Below, in pieces: positions 19,301-28,201 of a stretch of 64,000 nucleotides of DNA. Origin of the DNA: Pseudoalteromonas sp. R3 (lineage in GTDB: Bacteria; Pseudomonadota; Gammaproteobacteria; Enterobacterales; Alteromonadaceae); contig NZ_CP034835.1 in NCBI RefSeq assembly GCF_004014715.1, positions 1,798,001 through 1,862,000 of the forward strand, in the 5' to 3' direction. The notes beneath the pieces were generated by a model. It worked only from the letters and a program-made list of their open reading frames with translations. It ran no database searches and was not told the origin of the DNA. The number at the start of each line of letters is the position of its first letter. The stretch's first letter is position 1. The position numbers and the translations under genes were made by a program.

Positions 19301-19434
19301 TATTTAACGATACCGAACAGTCAGTTGGCGTAGGTAGTGTAGAGGAAATTACAAACGGCTTCCGTGTTGATTACTTTACAGGCCTGTCAGTAGACTATAC
19401 GGACATTGACTTTATCGGTCAGTCTAGCAACTAA
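16381..19434 (+). CDS. Large lipoprotein 1 of an unrecognised lipoprotein/beta-barrel locus
   Basis: A 1017-residue predicted lipoprotein of unknown function. The GTG start at 16381 has AAGGAG seven bases upstream; an in-frame ATG lies four codons later. The lipobox LTGC ends at Cys24, followed by a Ser/Asp/Pro linker. Residues about 50-70 (VSGKAVKGTLSGATVSV) look like a beta-sandwich repeat. A short Ala/Glu/Lys-rich insert is at about 85-110. Cys158 and GCG (163-165) precede a loop NDNGKVDFGE (179-188) that resembles an EF-hand. Residues about 330-720 are Ala-rich and helical, probably coiled coil. The C-terminal 280 residues are strand-rich. Lipoprotein 2 downstream shares the Cys/GCG/loop and an IYDVV segment, so the two are paralogues. 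A terminator hairpin follows, so downstream genes may be attenuated. Confidence 0.8.
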   Translation: MAKRMNKFTPVASTIALSLGLTGCSLFDSDDSKPTVNPPPAPSEVESTVAAKFNVSVSGKAVKGTLSGATVSVKTVDEQGNMIDLAYRAAAGEESATEKAESESEAKEKAEAKLISGNPTELKTSAQGLYEIFVDEGFSGPLYITVKTSKDGDALVKCDAFAGCGVGTAIKVNDGSVFNDNGKVDFGEWYKDDIELSVVKLISANTAARAATAKNAPSYADGDDGSYKANLSVFTSTAARILLAGESAIDAATVGQASIQVIGQLVGDLSLVATLASDLSLGGVVDFTDVDGTEKLDAGALVLVQVASSLQSLAGKESRTVADVLAELSGDVEQGNLGNSQIFSKLKTETKKAGKVLNAIVSGDEEAIKAALIEAGVDESDVDQVAADAKAAKDKAVKNGATSDEQLKDDSGKVVDQLDDLGNGDTSLDSLNASLLASIESGEQTLTGSDAQLDEFAASLAAVKALAADTATKEKAIAYGSAAVVLNTQFTAAVATDVEGDNLGKLLVRELSGAEQLVSAATGLVTLDAKYQPTLTQAGGLLTKVTSLVARKDQLGGQITAELAAANAKIAEFGATLDVAKQASDESLQAARASKEAAFAKKGEMEVQFQTAMTAVAAITDQASAEVALSEIAKTQTSLQDVIAAFQAAETAAKASLELANTYKTLAQNQNASTDAADLAINESNELVTEATGEISGLEGVTALQIEDYRMTALAMQGTDKLVNISFVTKEGADATFNAGEVIYDVVRDIWDSGLDSGDHSGTAPNFPDWKYSYNTETYALNLENTKGDEKIVANGQVNSGAQSKIIFTWSGYLVADSGQKVEIKSPDLAECERWAIDAIAMPNASCSVLYVDGSIQNVEDARDFDISHGKTFNLVEFVDGQYGFNGYFHSELTAVDQQGNPSPLFVDDTTELASIVLKGDTEGTEFTAHFDIRNEDNNDDLGMASVSIDNFNGYVFKVGLIDQAGPLRGNVSLFNDTEQSVGVGSVEEITNGFRVDYFTGLSVDYTDIDFIGQSSN

Positions 19435-19448
19435 TGTAAGCCAATTTG

Positions 19449-19478
19449 AAAAGGGGAAAGGGTGACCTTTCCCCTTTT
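19449..19478 (+). terminator. Intrinsic terminator after large lipoprotein 1
   Basis: A 13-bp perfect stem (19449-19461 with 19466-19478) with a GTGA loop and a T-run reaching 19482. It lies only about 14 bases before the next start codon, so read-through would be needed for the barrel gene unless a promoter is hidden in the lipoprotein gene. Confidence 0.9.
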
Positions 19479-19495
19479 TTTTAGAAGTTAAGTTT

Positions 19496-20589
19496 ATGAC
19501 ATTAAAAAAATTACACCTCTACTTTCTCTGTGTTGTTTGCCTTTGTCTCAGGAGGCGTTTTCAGCTCCTGATGACATACAGTTAATTCATCAGTTTCACA
19601 GTGAGATATACACTGAAGCACAGCCGGTTAAGGCGTTTGTTGAAGATTTCGATGGACCGCTGACGGAAGGTGACAGTGCCTTTACATATAACCTATTTGA
19701 GTTAGGCATGAAATATAAAGGCATAGGGATAGGTGCACAAAGTCGCTTCGATTATTTGCTTGCTTTCGATCCTGACACTGCACGCTATACGCATACAGAA
19801 AAGAATGATCTGCCTTTTGAGCAGCGTAATTATCGATATTATTTGTGGGGGCGTCAGGCTACAACCAACGGCATTTTTCTGAGCTATGACCTGTCTCTGC
19901 TCGATAATAAATTGATCGTTACACCAAAATTTACCTATTTCAAAAGTACGCACTTTCAGGAGGCTGAGGTTGACGGCACCATATTTGGTAGTGAAGTAGA
20001 AGGTAAACTCCAGGCTGAATACTACTTTTCAAAAGATGTGTTATTCAAGTCTTTTACTCCGGTAGATAACCCACAAGGTGACGGCTACAGCTTTGATCTA
20101 TCCGTCGACTGGCAAATAACAAAGGACCTGCGAGTATGGGCTGCTGGTAAAGACCTGATGTATGAAACGAAATATGAAGGGGCTGGATTCGTTAACGGGT
20201 TTACGACAGATATTCCTTTCACAGAACGAGAGGGAGGCATAGATACAACCCCTTCAGTCAGACTTCGCACATCGGCCTATGACCAGGAAATTGAATATAC
20301 CTTCGAGCGGGATGCCAGATATTACCTGGGTGTCGACTACCGTATCAATGATAGGTTCTCTACCGAACTTAAAGCACGTAAATTTATTGACGACACTTTT
20401 ATTCAGGCAAATCTGTCATATCACTTTTCAGATAGCTGGGCTTTATTTGGTGGTTATGAAACACACAGTGAAGCGGTAGAGCTGGGTATTAAGAATGACT
20501 ATGCCGGCTTTTCAGTGAAAATGGATAATCCAGACATTGAAAAGGCGTACTATGTTAATTTGAACTGGTTCGTTAACTTGACTTTTTAG
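19496..20589 (+). CDS. Outer-membrane beta-barrel protein, start region out of frame at an A7 tract
   Basis: The open frame covers 19537-20589 (about 350 residues) and encodes a strand-rich protein with alternating aromatic residues that ends WFVNLTF, a typical barrel C-terminus with terminal Phe. The frame is open back to a TAA at 19489 but has no ATG or GTG. The ATG at 19496, with AGAAG eight bases upstream, starts in another frame and stops after 28 codons. If the A7 run at 19504-19510 were A8, the ATG would read MTLKKITPLLSLCC... and on through FSAPDD, a good signal peptide joined to the barrel. So this is either an assembly deletion or a slippage-controlled gene. It lies between two related lipoprotein genes, with lipoprotein 2 starting 13 bases after its stop. 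The family is not recognised. There is no TPR region as in Slam proteins. Confidence 0.75.
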
Positions 20590-20601
20590 GGAGGTAACAA
20601 A

Positions 20602-22512
20602 ATGCGACGAATTAATAGACTCTTACCTTTCTTTTTGGCGGCAACCTTAGCTGCATGTGGTGGGAGTAGTGATCCCGCACCGACGGTGGATAATAGTGAG
20701 CCGGGTCTAGGTCATGATGTTAGTCAATCATTAGAAGCATCTGTGACGTTTTACTTGCCAAACTTCACGGCTACTGCTGGTACATTATCCATTACGCAAA
20801 TTGACTCCAGTGAGAAACAGGAATTTACTTCTGATGATTTAAATAAGCTAGCAGTTAATCTAGACGCTGGCAGCGTCTACCGATTTGACTTTACCCCTGC
20901 TAATCTTCAGGTTTTCTGTCCCAGAATTTTGGGGTGTGGCAGGGCTCAGCTAAATGACCCTAATGATCTCAATGACAATGATGAGATTGATTATGGGGAA
21001 CCGGTGGCGGCGAATTTGACTTATTCCTTGGTAGCCAAACCCTCTGCAGGTCAGAATAAACTCCTGTTTTCATCCTATGCGACTCTGTTAAGCGACGATA
21101 GGCTAGATAGCACGGTGCTATCTTTAACTAATACGCCTATTTATCATCTGGCACACACGAGTATCAATCAGTCTGTGCAAGCTGAGTTTACAGCTAAGGC
21201 CTACACGTATGCTGATATTATGCGGCAGTTGAATCTTCAGGGGAGTAAAGATGAGGAAGTCTTGTCTCTTGCTGAGGCTTTTGATTTGGCTTATACCAAC
21301 AATGATTATACGTTATGGCAAACTTACATCAATGAAGTAAATCAATATTTTATGGAAGTGTCATTGGATGAAAAGGAGAGTGCGCTATTTACCGGTGTTG
21401 CCGGAAACGTGTTGCTTATGGCCAATGAGGCTTTGCAGCTTCAAGAGATGGACACGCTTAAAGGAACTGAAACGGTATTTAATAATGACTTGCTAAACCA
21501 CTTCAGGGACTCACTGGGTGTGATCCGGTTACAAGAAGAGAAGTACAGTGACGAGGTTAAGCTGAAGCTCAGTGAGATTGAACGGTTGGTGATGAACGAA
21601 ACGGCTCAACAGTCATTCCTGGTGCTCACGGAAGCGATATATGATGTCGTTGACAATGTATCTCCTGCGCACGATTCGGCGCCTGGCACTTATCGTATTA
21701 AAGGGCTGGACATAGTATATTCGACAGAGCCTTCCTTTCACTGGCGCGTAACAGGACTTAGCAGGGATTTTGAGGTAGAGATGGACGTTACCATGCCAGA
21801 GTGGCGTCAGAGTCCAACCTTGGGAGATCGGATCTCTGGTAGTGGCTCTGTCTCTGTACGAAAAGGGGATGTATCTTTGTCTGCAGATTTAAGCGATATT
21901 TTCCTGTTATTTGATGGTTCAATTGATGCAGACAGTTTGGAAACAGCAACGGGCACCTCCCGATTTGCCGGTGAAGTCACGCTAAAAACGGCAGAGTCTG
22001 AGACAAAAGCGGATATGCGGGCACGGTTAAACCGAGTGCTCTCACCAAGTAATACGGTTGAAAGCGTGATTGCTAACTTGCGTTTGCGAGGCGATTTTGA
22101 AACGGAAAATCAGGTTACACCCGTTACTTTGTATGCAGCAGAAAAAACGCCCTTTGAGTTTGATACTGAACTGGATTTAACATTCGGCTTGCACGTGGAT
22201 TTCACATTAAAAGGTGCGGCTGATTTTCAGCTGCAGTTAGCCGCAGAGCCAGATAGTTTTACCGACCTGACCTCAGCTGACCTCGCCTATTTACTTGGGG
22301 GCAGAGTTATGCAAATGGAAGTGCGTCGTTCGGGTAGCAATAATAATATCGTTGCAAAAGGTAAGGATGGTTATTGGTTGGATATAAAACAAAAAGGACG
22401 TAATTTCACAGGTGGATACTACTATGGTGACCAGCAGATTGGTGACGTGAAAACAGTTCGTGGGATCCCTGGGGTCTTGTTCCCAGACGGTAGCTTTGAA
22501 TCTCTGTTCTGA
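20602..22512 (+). CDS. Large lipoprotein 2, paralogue of lipoprotein 1
   Basis: A 636-residue predicted lipoprotein. GGGAGG precedes the ATG by eight bases. The signal ends at lipobox LAAC with Cys19, then a GGSSDPAPT linker. Cys106 and GCG (111-113) lead into D122-x-N-x-N-D-x-I-D-x-x-E133, a complete 12-residue EF-hand-like calcium loop. A helical middle region (about 180-340) precedes an AIYDVV segment. The last 280 residues are strand-rich repeats (RISGSGSVSVRKGDVSLSA, then FEFDTELDLTFGLHVDF). Lipoprotein 1 has the same order of Cys, GCG, loop and IYDVV. The gene follows the barrel gene after 12 bases and so is cotranscribed with it. Function is unknown; a surface or periplasmic partner of the barrel is the natural guess. 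Confidence 0.8.
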   Translation: MRRINRLLPFFLAATLAACGGSSDPAPTVDNSEPGLGHDVSQSLEASVTFYLPNFTATAGTLSITQIDSSEKQEFTSDDLNKLAVNLDAGSVYRFDFTPANLQVFCPRILGCGRAQLNDPNDLNDNDEIDYGEPVAANLTYSLVAKPSAGQNKLLFSSYATLLSDDRLDSTVLSLTNTPIYHLAHTSINQSVQAEFTAKAYTYADIMRQLNLQGSKDEEVLSLAEAFDLAYTNNDYTLWQTYINEVNQYFMEVSLDEKESALFTGVAGNVLLMANEALQLQEMDTLKGTETVFNNDLLNHFRDSLGVIRLQEEKYSDEVKLKLSEIERLVMNETAQQSFLVLTEAIYDVVDNVSPAHDSAPGTYRIKGLDIVYSTEPSFHWRVTGLSRDFEVEMDVTMPEWRQSPTLGDRISGSGSVSVRKGDVSLSADLSDIFLLFDGSIDADSLETATGTSRFAGEVTLKTAESETKADMRARLNRVLSPSNTVESVIANLRLRGDFETENQVTPVTLYAAEKTPFEFDTELDLTFGLHVDFTLKGAADFQLQLAAEPDSFTDLTSADLAYLLGGRVMQMEVRRSGSNNNIVAKGKDGYWLDIKQKGRNFTGGYYYGDQQIGDVKTVRGIPGVLFPDGSFESLF

Positions 22513-22548
22513 GTGACTGCTTGCTGTTAGAATCACTTTTTTATCTGT

Positions 22549-22570
22549 AAAAGGGCCTGAGGGCCCTTTT
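22549..22570 (+). terminator. Intrinsic terminator after lipoprotein 2
   Basis: A nine-bp stem (22549-22557 with 22562-22570), AAAAGGGCC and its complement around a four-base loop, ending in TTTT. It closes the barrel/lipoprotein 2 transcript just before the Gre-like gene. Confidence 0.75.
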
Positions 22571-22590
22571 GACGTCTGATAGGAGGCAGC

Positions 22591-23067
22591 TTGAACAAAC
22601 ACCATGTCATTGAACACCTAAAATTTGCGCTTGAGTGTAAGCTGCAGGAAGCACAACAGGCAGCGAACAGCGCAAGAGCAGATGCAATTCATGAACAAAG
22701 TGCGGCGGAAACTCAATATGACTCACTCAGTATAGAGTCAGGCTACCTGGCTGAGGGACAGAGTGAGCGAGTAGATCAGGCGTATCAGGCCATTCATGCG
22801 TTTGCCAGTACGTATACATTAAGCTGTCCTTCCGCTATCCAGGTTGGCGCTTTGGTTGAACTTGCGGATGAGCAGGATACACATCATTGGTTTTATATTG
22901 GTCCCGGTGAGGGCGGGTTAAAGCTGACCTTGGGTACAACACAAGTGATGGTGATAACACTTGCATCCCCTCTTGGGCAAGCATTGCAAGGGCTTGACGT
23001 TGGTGAAGAAGTTGAGTTTCACTTTAACGGTAAGACCCAGTGGCTTGAGGTAATAAGTCTTTTGTAG
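22591..23067 (+). CDS. GreA/GreB-family transcription factor
   Basis: A 158-residue protein with a helical N-terminal half (Ala/Gln-rich, AETQYDSLSIESGYLAEGQ) and a C-terminal FKBP-like GreA/GreB domain (TLASPLGQALQGLDVGEEVEF). The TTG start is preceded by AGGAGG with short spacing, and no in-frame ATG is near. It lacks the usual paired acidic tip of a classical Gre coiled coil (D-x-x-E-NAEY), so it may bind RNA polymerase without stimulating cleavage, as Rnk does; this is inference. It converges with the GlxA-type regulator, the two stop codons being directly adjacent. Confidence 0.75.
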   Translation: MNKHHVIEHLKFALECKLQEAQQAANSARADAIHEQSAAETQYDSLSIESGYLAEGQSERVDQAYQAIHAFASTYTLSCPSAIQVGALVELADEQDTHHWFYIGPGEGGLKLTLGTTQVMVITLASPLGQALQGLDVGEEVEFHFNGKTQWLEVISLL

Positions 23068-24063
23068 TTAGGAAAACAGCTTTTTCCTAACCACCTGACG
23101 ATATTGACTGGGAGTTTGATTCATCGTGCTTTTAAACACCCTTGTAAGTTGTCCCTGAGAGTTGAAGCCACAAGCCAGAGCGATTTCCTGAATGCTTAAG
23201 TTGGTTGATGCGAGCAGTTCCGTTACTTGCCGGACGCGTACTGTTTGTAAATAATTCGCGGCAGTCTGACCTGTTGCGGCCTTAAAACGGCGATTGAAAG
23301 TTCGGTAACTCATGCCAAACTGAGTCGCGACATCTGGAAAAGTGATTTCGTCAGCATAATTATTACGTAACCAAAACTGGATTGACGCGACTTGCTCGTC
23401 GCTGTGTCTATCTACCGCACCTTCAAGATATCTTTGCTCCTCGTATGGCTTTCGAACTTCATGGGAAAAGTTTTGCTGTACATGGTGAGCAGCCTCACGG
23501 CCATAGAATTGTCCAATTAAATGAACGACCACATCTGCCAGTGCGTTCAGGCTGGCTACCGTATACAGGCGTTCTGATTGAGTAATAAAGTAGTCAGGCC
23601 GCAAAGCGACAAGTGGATAGCTGCGTTTGAACTGTTCTGCATAATGCCAGTGAGTTGTGGCCGAATGGCCATCCAGGATCCCGGATTCAGCGAGGAAACA
23701 CACTCCCGTACCGACACCGATAAGCGTTGCGCCGGCCCACCATGCCTTTGCCACATTTGACACCAAAGAGGCATTTTTTCGGAGCACGGGGCGGGGATTA
23801 CGCCAAATACTGGGCACTATTATATAGTCAAATTCATTGAGTGCGGCGAAACTGGTGTGGGCTGAAAATGGGATACCCATGGATGAATTTACAGGGGCGC
23901 CTGTTTCACTCAGCCAGGCAAGCTCCAGAGGAACAAACTCATGACCAAGGTGGCGTCTCGCAAATGCCTCACCAGCGCGGAGCATCTCAACCGGCAGCGT
24001 CACACTGGTTATAAGCATTTGTTCATAAATTGTGAAGGCAATGCGGTGGCTATGGTTGTTCAT
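23068..24063 (-). CDS. GlxA-type AraC-family transcriptional regulator
   Basis: A 331-residue regulator with an N-terminal DJ-1/PfpI-like amidotransferase domain (about 5-195, including GVGTGVCFLAESGILDG around the nucleophile-elbow position) and a C-terminal AraC helix-turn-helix pair (about 225-328; FGMSYRTFNRRFKAATGQ, then IALACGFNSQGQLTRVFK). The family senses small metabolites, often nitrogen compounds, through the DJ-1-like part. It is divergent from fabY with 117 bases between, but GlxA proteins rarely regulate fatty acid genes, so a link is not assumed. Confidence 0.9.
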   Translation of the reverse strand: MNNHSHRIAFTIYEQMLITSVTLPVEMLRAGEAFARRHLGHEFVPLELAWLSETGAPVNSSMGIPFSAHTSFAALNEFDYIIVPSIWRNPRPVLRKNASLVSNVAKAWWAGATLIGVGTGVCFLAESGILDGHSATTHWHYAEQFKRSYPLVALRPDYFITQSERLYTVASLNALADVVVHLIGQFYGREAAHHVQQNFSHEVRKPYEEQRYLEGAVDRHSDEQVASIQFWLRNNYADEITFPDVATQFGMSYRTFNRRFKAATGQTAANYLQTVRVRQVTELLASTNLSIQEIALACGFNSQGQLTRVFKSTMNQTPSQYRQVVRKKLFS

Positions 24064-24180
24064 CTCATCCGACCTCTAATGCGTGGCGTATTTTGCATGT
24101 TATGTGGCGAAAAATGTAAAGTAACATATTTTTCTTCGTTCTAAAATCGGCTCATAAGTTTTAGTAGATAAGAGATTGAT

Positions 24181-26082
24181 ATGACAGCATTACCAATTAT
24201 CGTAGGCATGGGAGGCGTGAACGCCTCTGGCAGAACCTCGTTCCATCAGGGGTATCGCCGTATTGTATTAGACAGCCTGGATGATGCTGCAAGACAGGAA
24301 ACCTTTCTGGGCCTGGCAACTTTGATGAACCTGGTATCGTTGCAGGGCTCGGAGTTGGTCACTGCAGACGGGGACGTTGTACGTCCAGAGCAGATTGAAT
24401 CTCTGTTTGGTCGCCAGATTATAGAAGGCACACTGATCAGGAAAATCGAAAAAAATCACTTTGACGTTGACGCAACACACTGGCAGCAGAAATTAACTAT
24501 GCAGGCAAGTGACGATAGCGGCCTGACTTTTACCTGCCGTAAACGTGATTTACCAACGCCGGTTCCTGCTAGTTGGCAACTAGAATTTATTGACGAAAAA
24601 ACAGCTCAGGTGTTCATCCCTGAACAGTTGGAGGTGAAGGTTGACAGTCACAGAGATAATCCTATTAAAGCCGCTGGTCAGCTACCTACCGGGTTCGATC
24701 CTTCGGTTATGTATAACAGCCGTTATCAACCACGCGGCCTCCAGGCGACGATTTTTGCTGCGACCGATGCGATACGTTCAACAGGGTTAGACTGGCAAAA
24801 AGTGATGAACAGCGTTGAGCCTGATCAGATTGGGACCTACTCGGCCTCAGTAGTAGGGCAGGTGAACGATGAGGGCTTTGGTGGACTTTTCCGCAGCCGA
24901 ATGAAGGGCGAGCGGGTGAGCACTAAGCAGCTTGCGCTGGGTCTCAATACTATGTCAACAGACTTCATTAACGCCTATGTAACGGGTAGTGTCGGTACTA
25001 CCTTCTCAACATCGGGCGCTTGCGCGACTTTTTTGTATAATTTACGTGCGGCGGTCAATGATATTCAGGCGGGTCGTACCCGCGTTGCAGTCGTTGCCAG
25101 TGTTGAATGTGCACTTACTCCGGAGGTTATTGAAGGCTTCGGTAATATGGGCGCACTGGCCAACGAGGAAGGTTTACGTAAGCTGGATAATACAGATCAG
25201 GTTGATTATCGCCGTACCAGTCGTCCGTTTGGCGAAAATTGCGGTTTTACAATCGGGGAAGGGGCTCAGGTTGCCATTCTGATGGATGACAAGCTGGCGC
25301 TGGAGCTTGGTGCCGATATTATGGGGTCAGTTGCGGATGTGTATGTCAATGCTGATGGTGTAAAGAAGTCAATTACCGCACCAGGTCCTGGTAACTACAT
25401 CACAATGGCTAAGTCTGTCGCTCTGGCGGAACAAATCGCAGGCACAGAAGCGCTGCAACAACGTAGCTTTATTCTTGCGCATGGTTCGAGTACGCCACAA
25501 AACCGTGTGACAGAATCTTTCATTTATCATCGTATTGCAGAGACCTTCGGTATTGATGGGTGGAAAGTGGCGGCACCTAAAGCATTTGTAGGGCATACAA
25601 TTGGACCCGCATCAGGTGACCAGCTTGCCATGGCGTTGGGGGTGTTTAGCCATCAAATTATGCCAGGCGTGACAACCATAGATGCAGTCGCTGAAGATGT
25701 TTATGATCAACATCTGGATATTCGTACACATCACTATCACTGCAAAAAAATGGACATTGCCTTTATTAACTCCAAAGGGTTTGGTGGCAACAATGCAACA
25801 GCGACAGTCCTGTCACCAGAGATGACTCTGAAATTGCTTGCTAAGCGTTATGGTGAAGCTGAATTTGAACAGCACAGTACTAAGCTGGAAGAAACAAAAC
25901 AGCAGCAAGCCAGCTATCAACAGGCGGCTGATCTCGGTCAGTATGAGCTGATTTACCGCTTTGGTAATGGCATGATCGATGAGTCACAATTGCAGTTGAG
26001 TAAAGAAGCGCTGAGTATTCCGGGCTTTGACAAACCAGTCAAACTGACAGTGAACAATCAGTATGGTGATCTGACTGTTTAA
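24181..26082 (+). CDS. fabY: Beta-ketoacyl-ACP synthase FabY
   Basis: A 633-residue ketosynthase of the FabY type, matching the length of the Pseudomonas aeruginosa enzyme (about 634), which condenses acetyl-CoA with malonyl-ACP to begin fatty acid synthesis in place of FabH. The thiolase-fold core begins at about residue 200. The catalytic triad is visible as Cys281 (STSGACATF), His434 (LAHGSSTPQNR) and His472 (VGHTIGPASGD). The additional N-terminal domain of about 180 residues is characteristic. It is monocistronic, followed by a terminator at 26102-26123. Presence of fabY suggests that fabH is dispensable or absent in this organism, which the window cannot show. Confidence 0.93.
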   Translation: MTALPIIVGMGGVNASGRTSFHQGYRRIVLDSLDDAARQETFLGLATLMNLVSLQGSELVTADGDVVRPEQIESLFGRQIIEGTLIRKIEKNHFDVDATHWQQKLTMQASDDSGLTFTCRKRDLPTPVPASWQLEFIDEKTAQVFIPEQLEVKVDSHRDNPIKAAGQLPTGFDPSVMYNSRYQPRGLQATIFAATDAIRSTGLDWQKVMNSVEPDQIGTYSASVVGQVNDEGFGGLFRSRMKGERVSTKQLALGLNTMSTDFINAYVTGSVGTTFSTSGACATFLYNLRAAVNDIQAGRTRVAVVASVECALTPEVIEGFGNMGALANEEGLRKLDNTDQVDYRRTSRPFGENCGFTIGEGAQVAILMDDKLALELGADIMGSVADVYVNADGVKKSITAPGPGNYITMAKSVALAEQIAGTEALQQRSFILAHGSSTPQNRVTESFIYHRIAETFGIDGWKVAAPKAFVGHTIGPASGDQLAMALGVFSHQIMPGVTTIDAVAEDVYDQHLDIRTHHYHCKKMDIAFINSKGFGGNNATATVLSPEMTLKLLAKRYGEAEFEQHSTKLEETKQQQASYQQAADLGQYELIYRFGNGMIDESQLQLSKEALSIPGFDKPVKLTVNNQYGDLTV

Positions 26083-26101
26083 AATACTATGTTAAGCAAG
26101 C

Positions 26102-26123
26102 AAAAGGCGCATCAGCGCCTTTT
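26102..26123. terminator. Bidirectional terminator between fabY and fghA
   Basis: AAAAGGCGC-ATCA-GCGCCTTTT, a nine-bp perfect stem at 26102-26123 with further Ts to 26126. It serves fabY on the plus strand and possibly fghA on the minus strand. Confidence 0.85.
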
Positions 26124-26131
26124 TTTGTGGT

Positions 26132-26974
26132 TCACTTCAGATACTGCGCATGAAAATCCAGGTGCGCATCTATGAATGAAGAAATAAAGAAGTAACTGTG
26201 GTCATAATCCGGGTGCATTGTCACCGTGAGCGGATAGTCCGCAGCCTGAGCCGCTTTCACTAAAGCTTGCGGCTTAAGCTGTTCTTCAAGGAACTGGTCG
26301 GCTTCACCCTGATCAACTCGCGTTGGCACCTTTAGATCGTCCTTACTTTGTCTGAGCAAGTGGCAGGCATCATAGGCCAACCAGGCTTGACTCTCTTCAC
26401 CCAGATAACCCGAAAACGCTTTTTTGCCCCACGGACAATCTGCCGGGTTTGAAATAGGACTAAACGCAGAGATACTGTTATAACGCGATGGGTTTTTTAG
26501 CCCGACGACCAGTGCGCCATGGCCACCCATAGAGTGACCTGCAATGGCACGCTTGTGAGAAACAGGGAACTGCTGCTCGATTAGCGCCGGTAACTCTTCG
26601 CTCACATAGCTGTACATCTGATAGTGTCTATCATAGGGGGCTTGTGTGGCGTTGACGTAAAAACCCGCACCCAGGCCAAAGTCATAGCACTGCTGGGGGT
26701 CATCAGGTACACCTTCTCCTCGCGGAGATGTATCCGGTGCCACGATAGCAATACCCAATTCATTGGCTCGCTTAAATGCGCCCGCCTTTTGCATAAAATT
26801 CTCGTCAGTGCAGGTCAACCCCGATAGCCAGTAAAGCACAGGTACTGGCTGGTCGTTATTTGCCTGCTCTGGCAGGAAGATAGCAAAGGTCATGTCGCAT
26901 TGAGTGTGCTGGCTTTGATGACGATAGCGTCGATGCCAGCCACCGGCGACCTTATTTTCACTCACTAATTCCAT
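26132..26974 (-). CDS. fghA: S-formylglutathione hydrolase
   Basis: A 280-residue alpha/beta hydrolase (esterase D family) that hydrolyses S-formylglutathione to formate and glutathione, the second step of glutathione-dependent formaldehyde detoxification. The nucleophile elbow GHSMGGHGA is at about residue 150. The catalytic Asp is in the QGEADQFL region and the His in HPDYDHSYFF near the C-terminus. It begins eight bases after the stop of the linked dehydrogenase gene, so the two form an operon. Confidence 0.95.
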   Translation of the reverse strand: MELVSENKVAGGWHRRYRHQSQHTQCDMTFAIFLPEQANNDQPVPVLYWLSGLTCTDENFMQKAGAFKRANELGIAIVAPDTSPRGEGVPDDPQQCYDFGLGAGFYVNATQAPYDRHYQMYSYVSEELPALIEQQFPVSHKRAIAGHSMGGHGALVVGLKNPSRYNSISAFSPISNPADCPWGKKAFSGYLGEESQAWLAYDACHLLRQSKDDLKVPTRVDQGEADQFLEEQLKPQALVKAAQAADYPLTVTMHPDYDHSYFFISSFIDAHLDFHAQYLK

Positions 26975-26982
26975 ATATTTCC

Positions 26983-28185
<1,203 letters not shown>

Positions 28186-28201
28186 TTACGTATTTGTAAT
28201 A

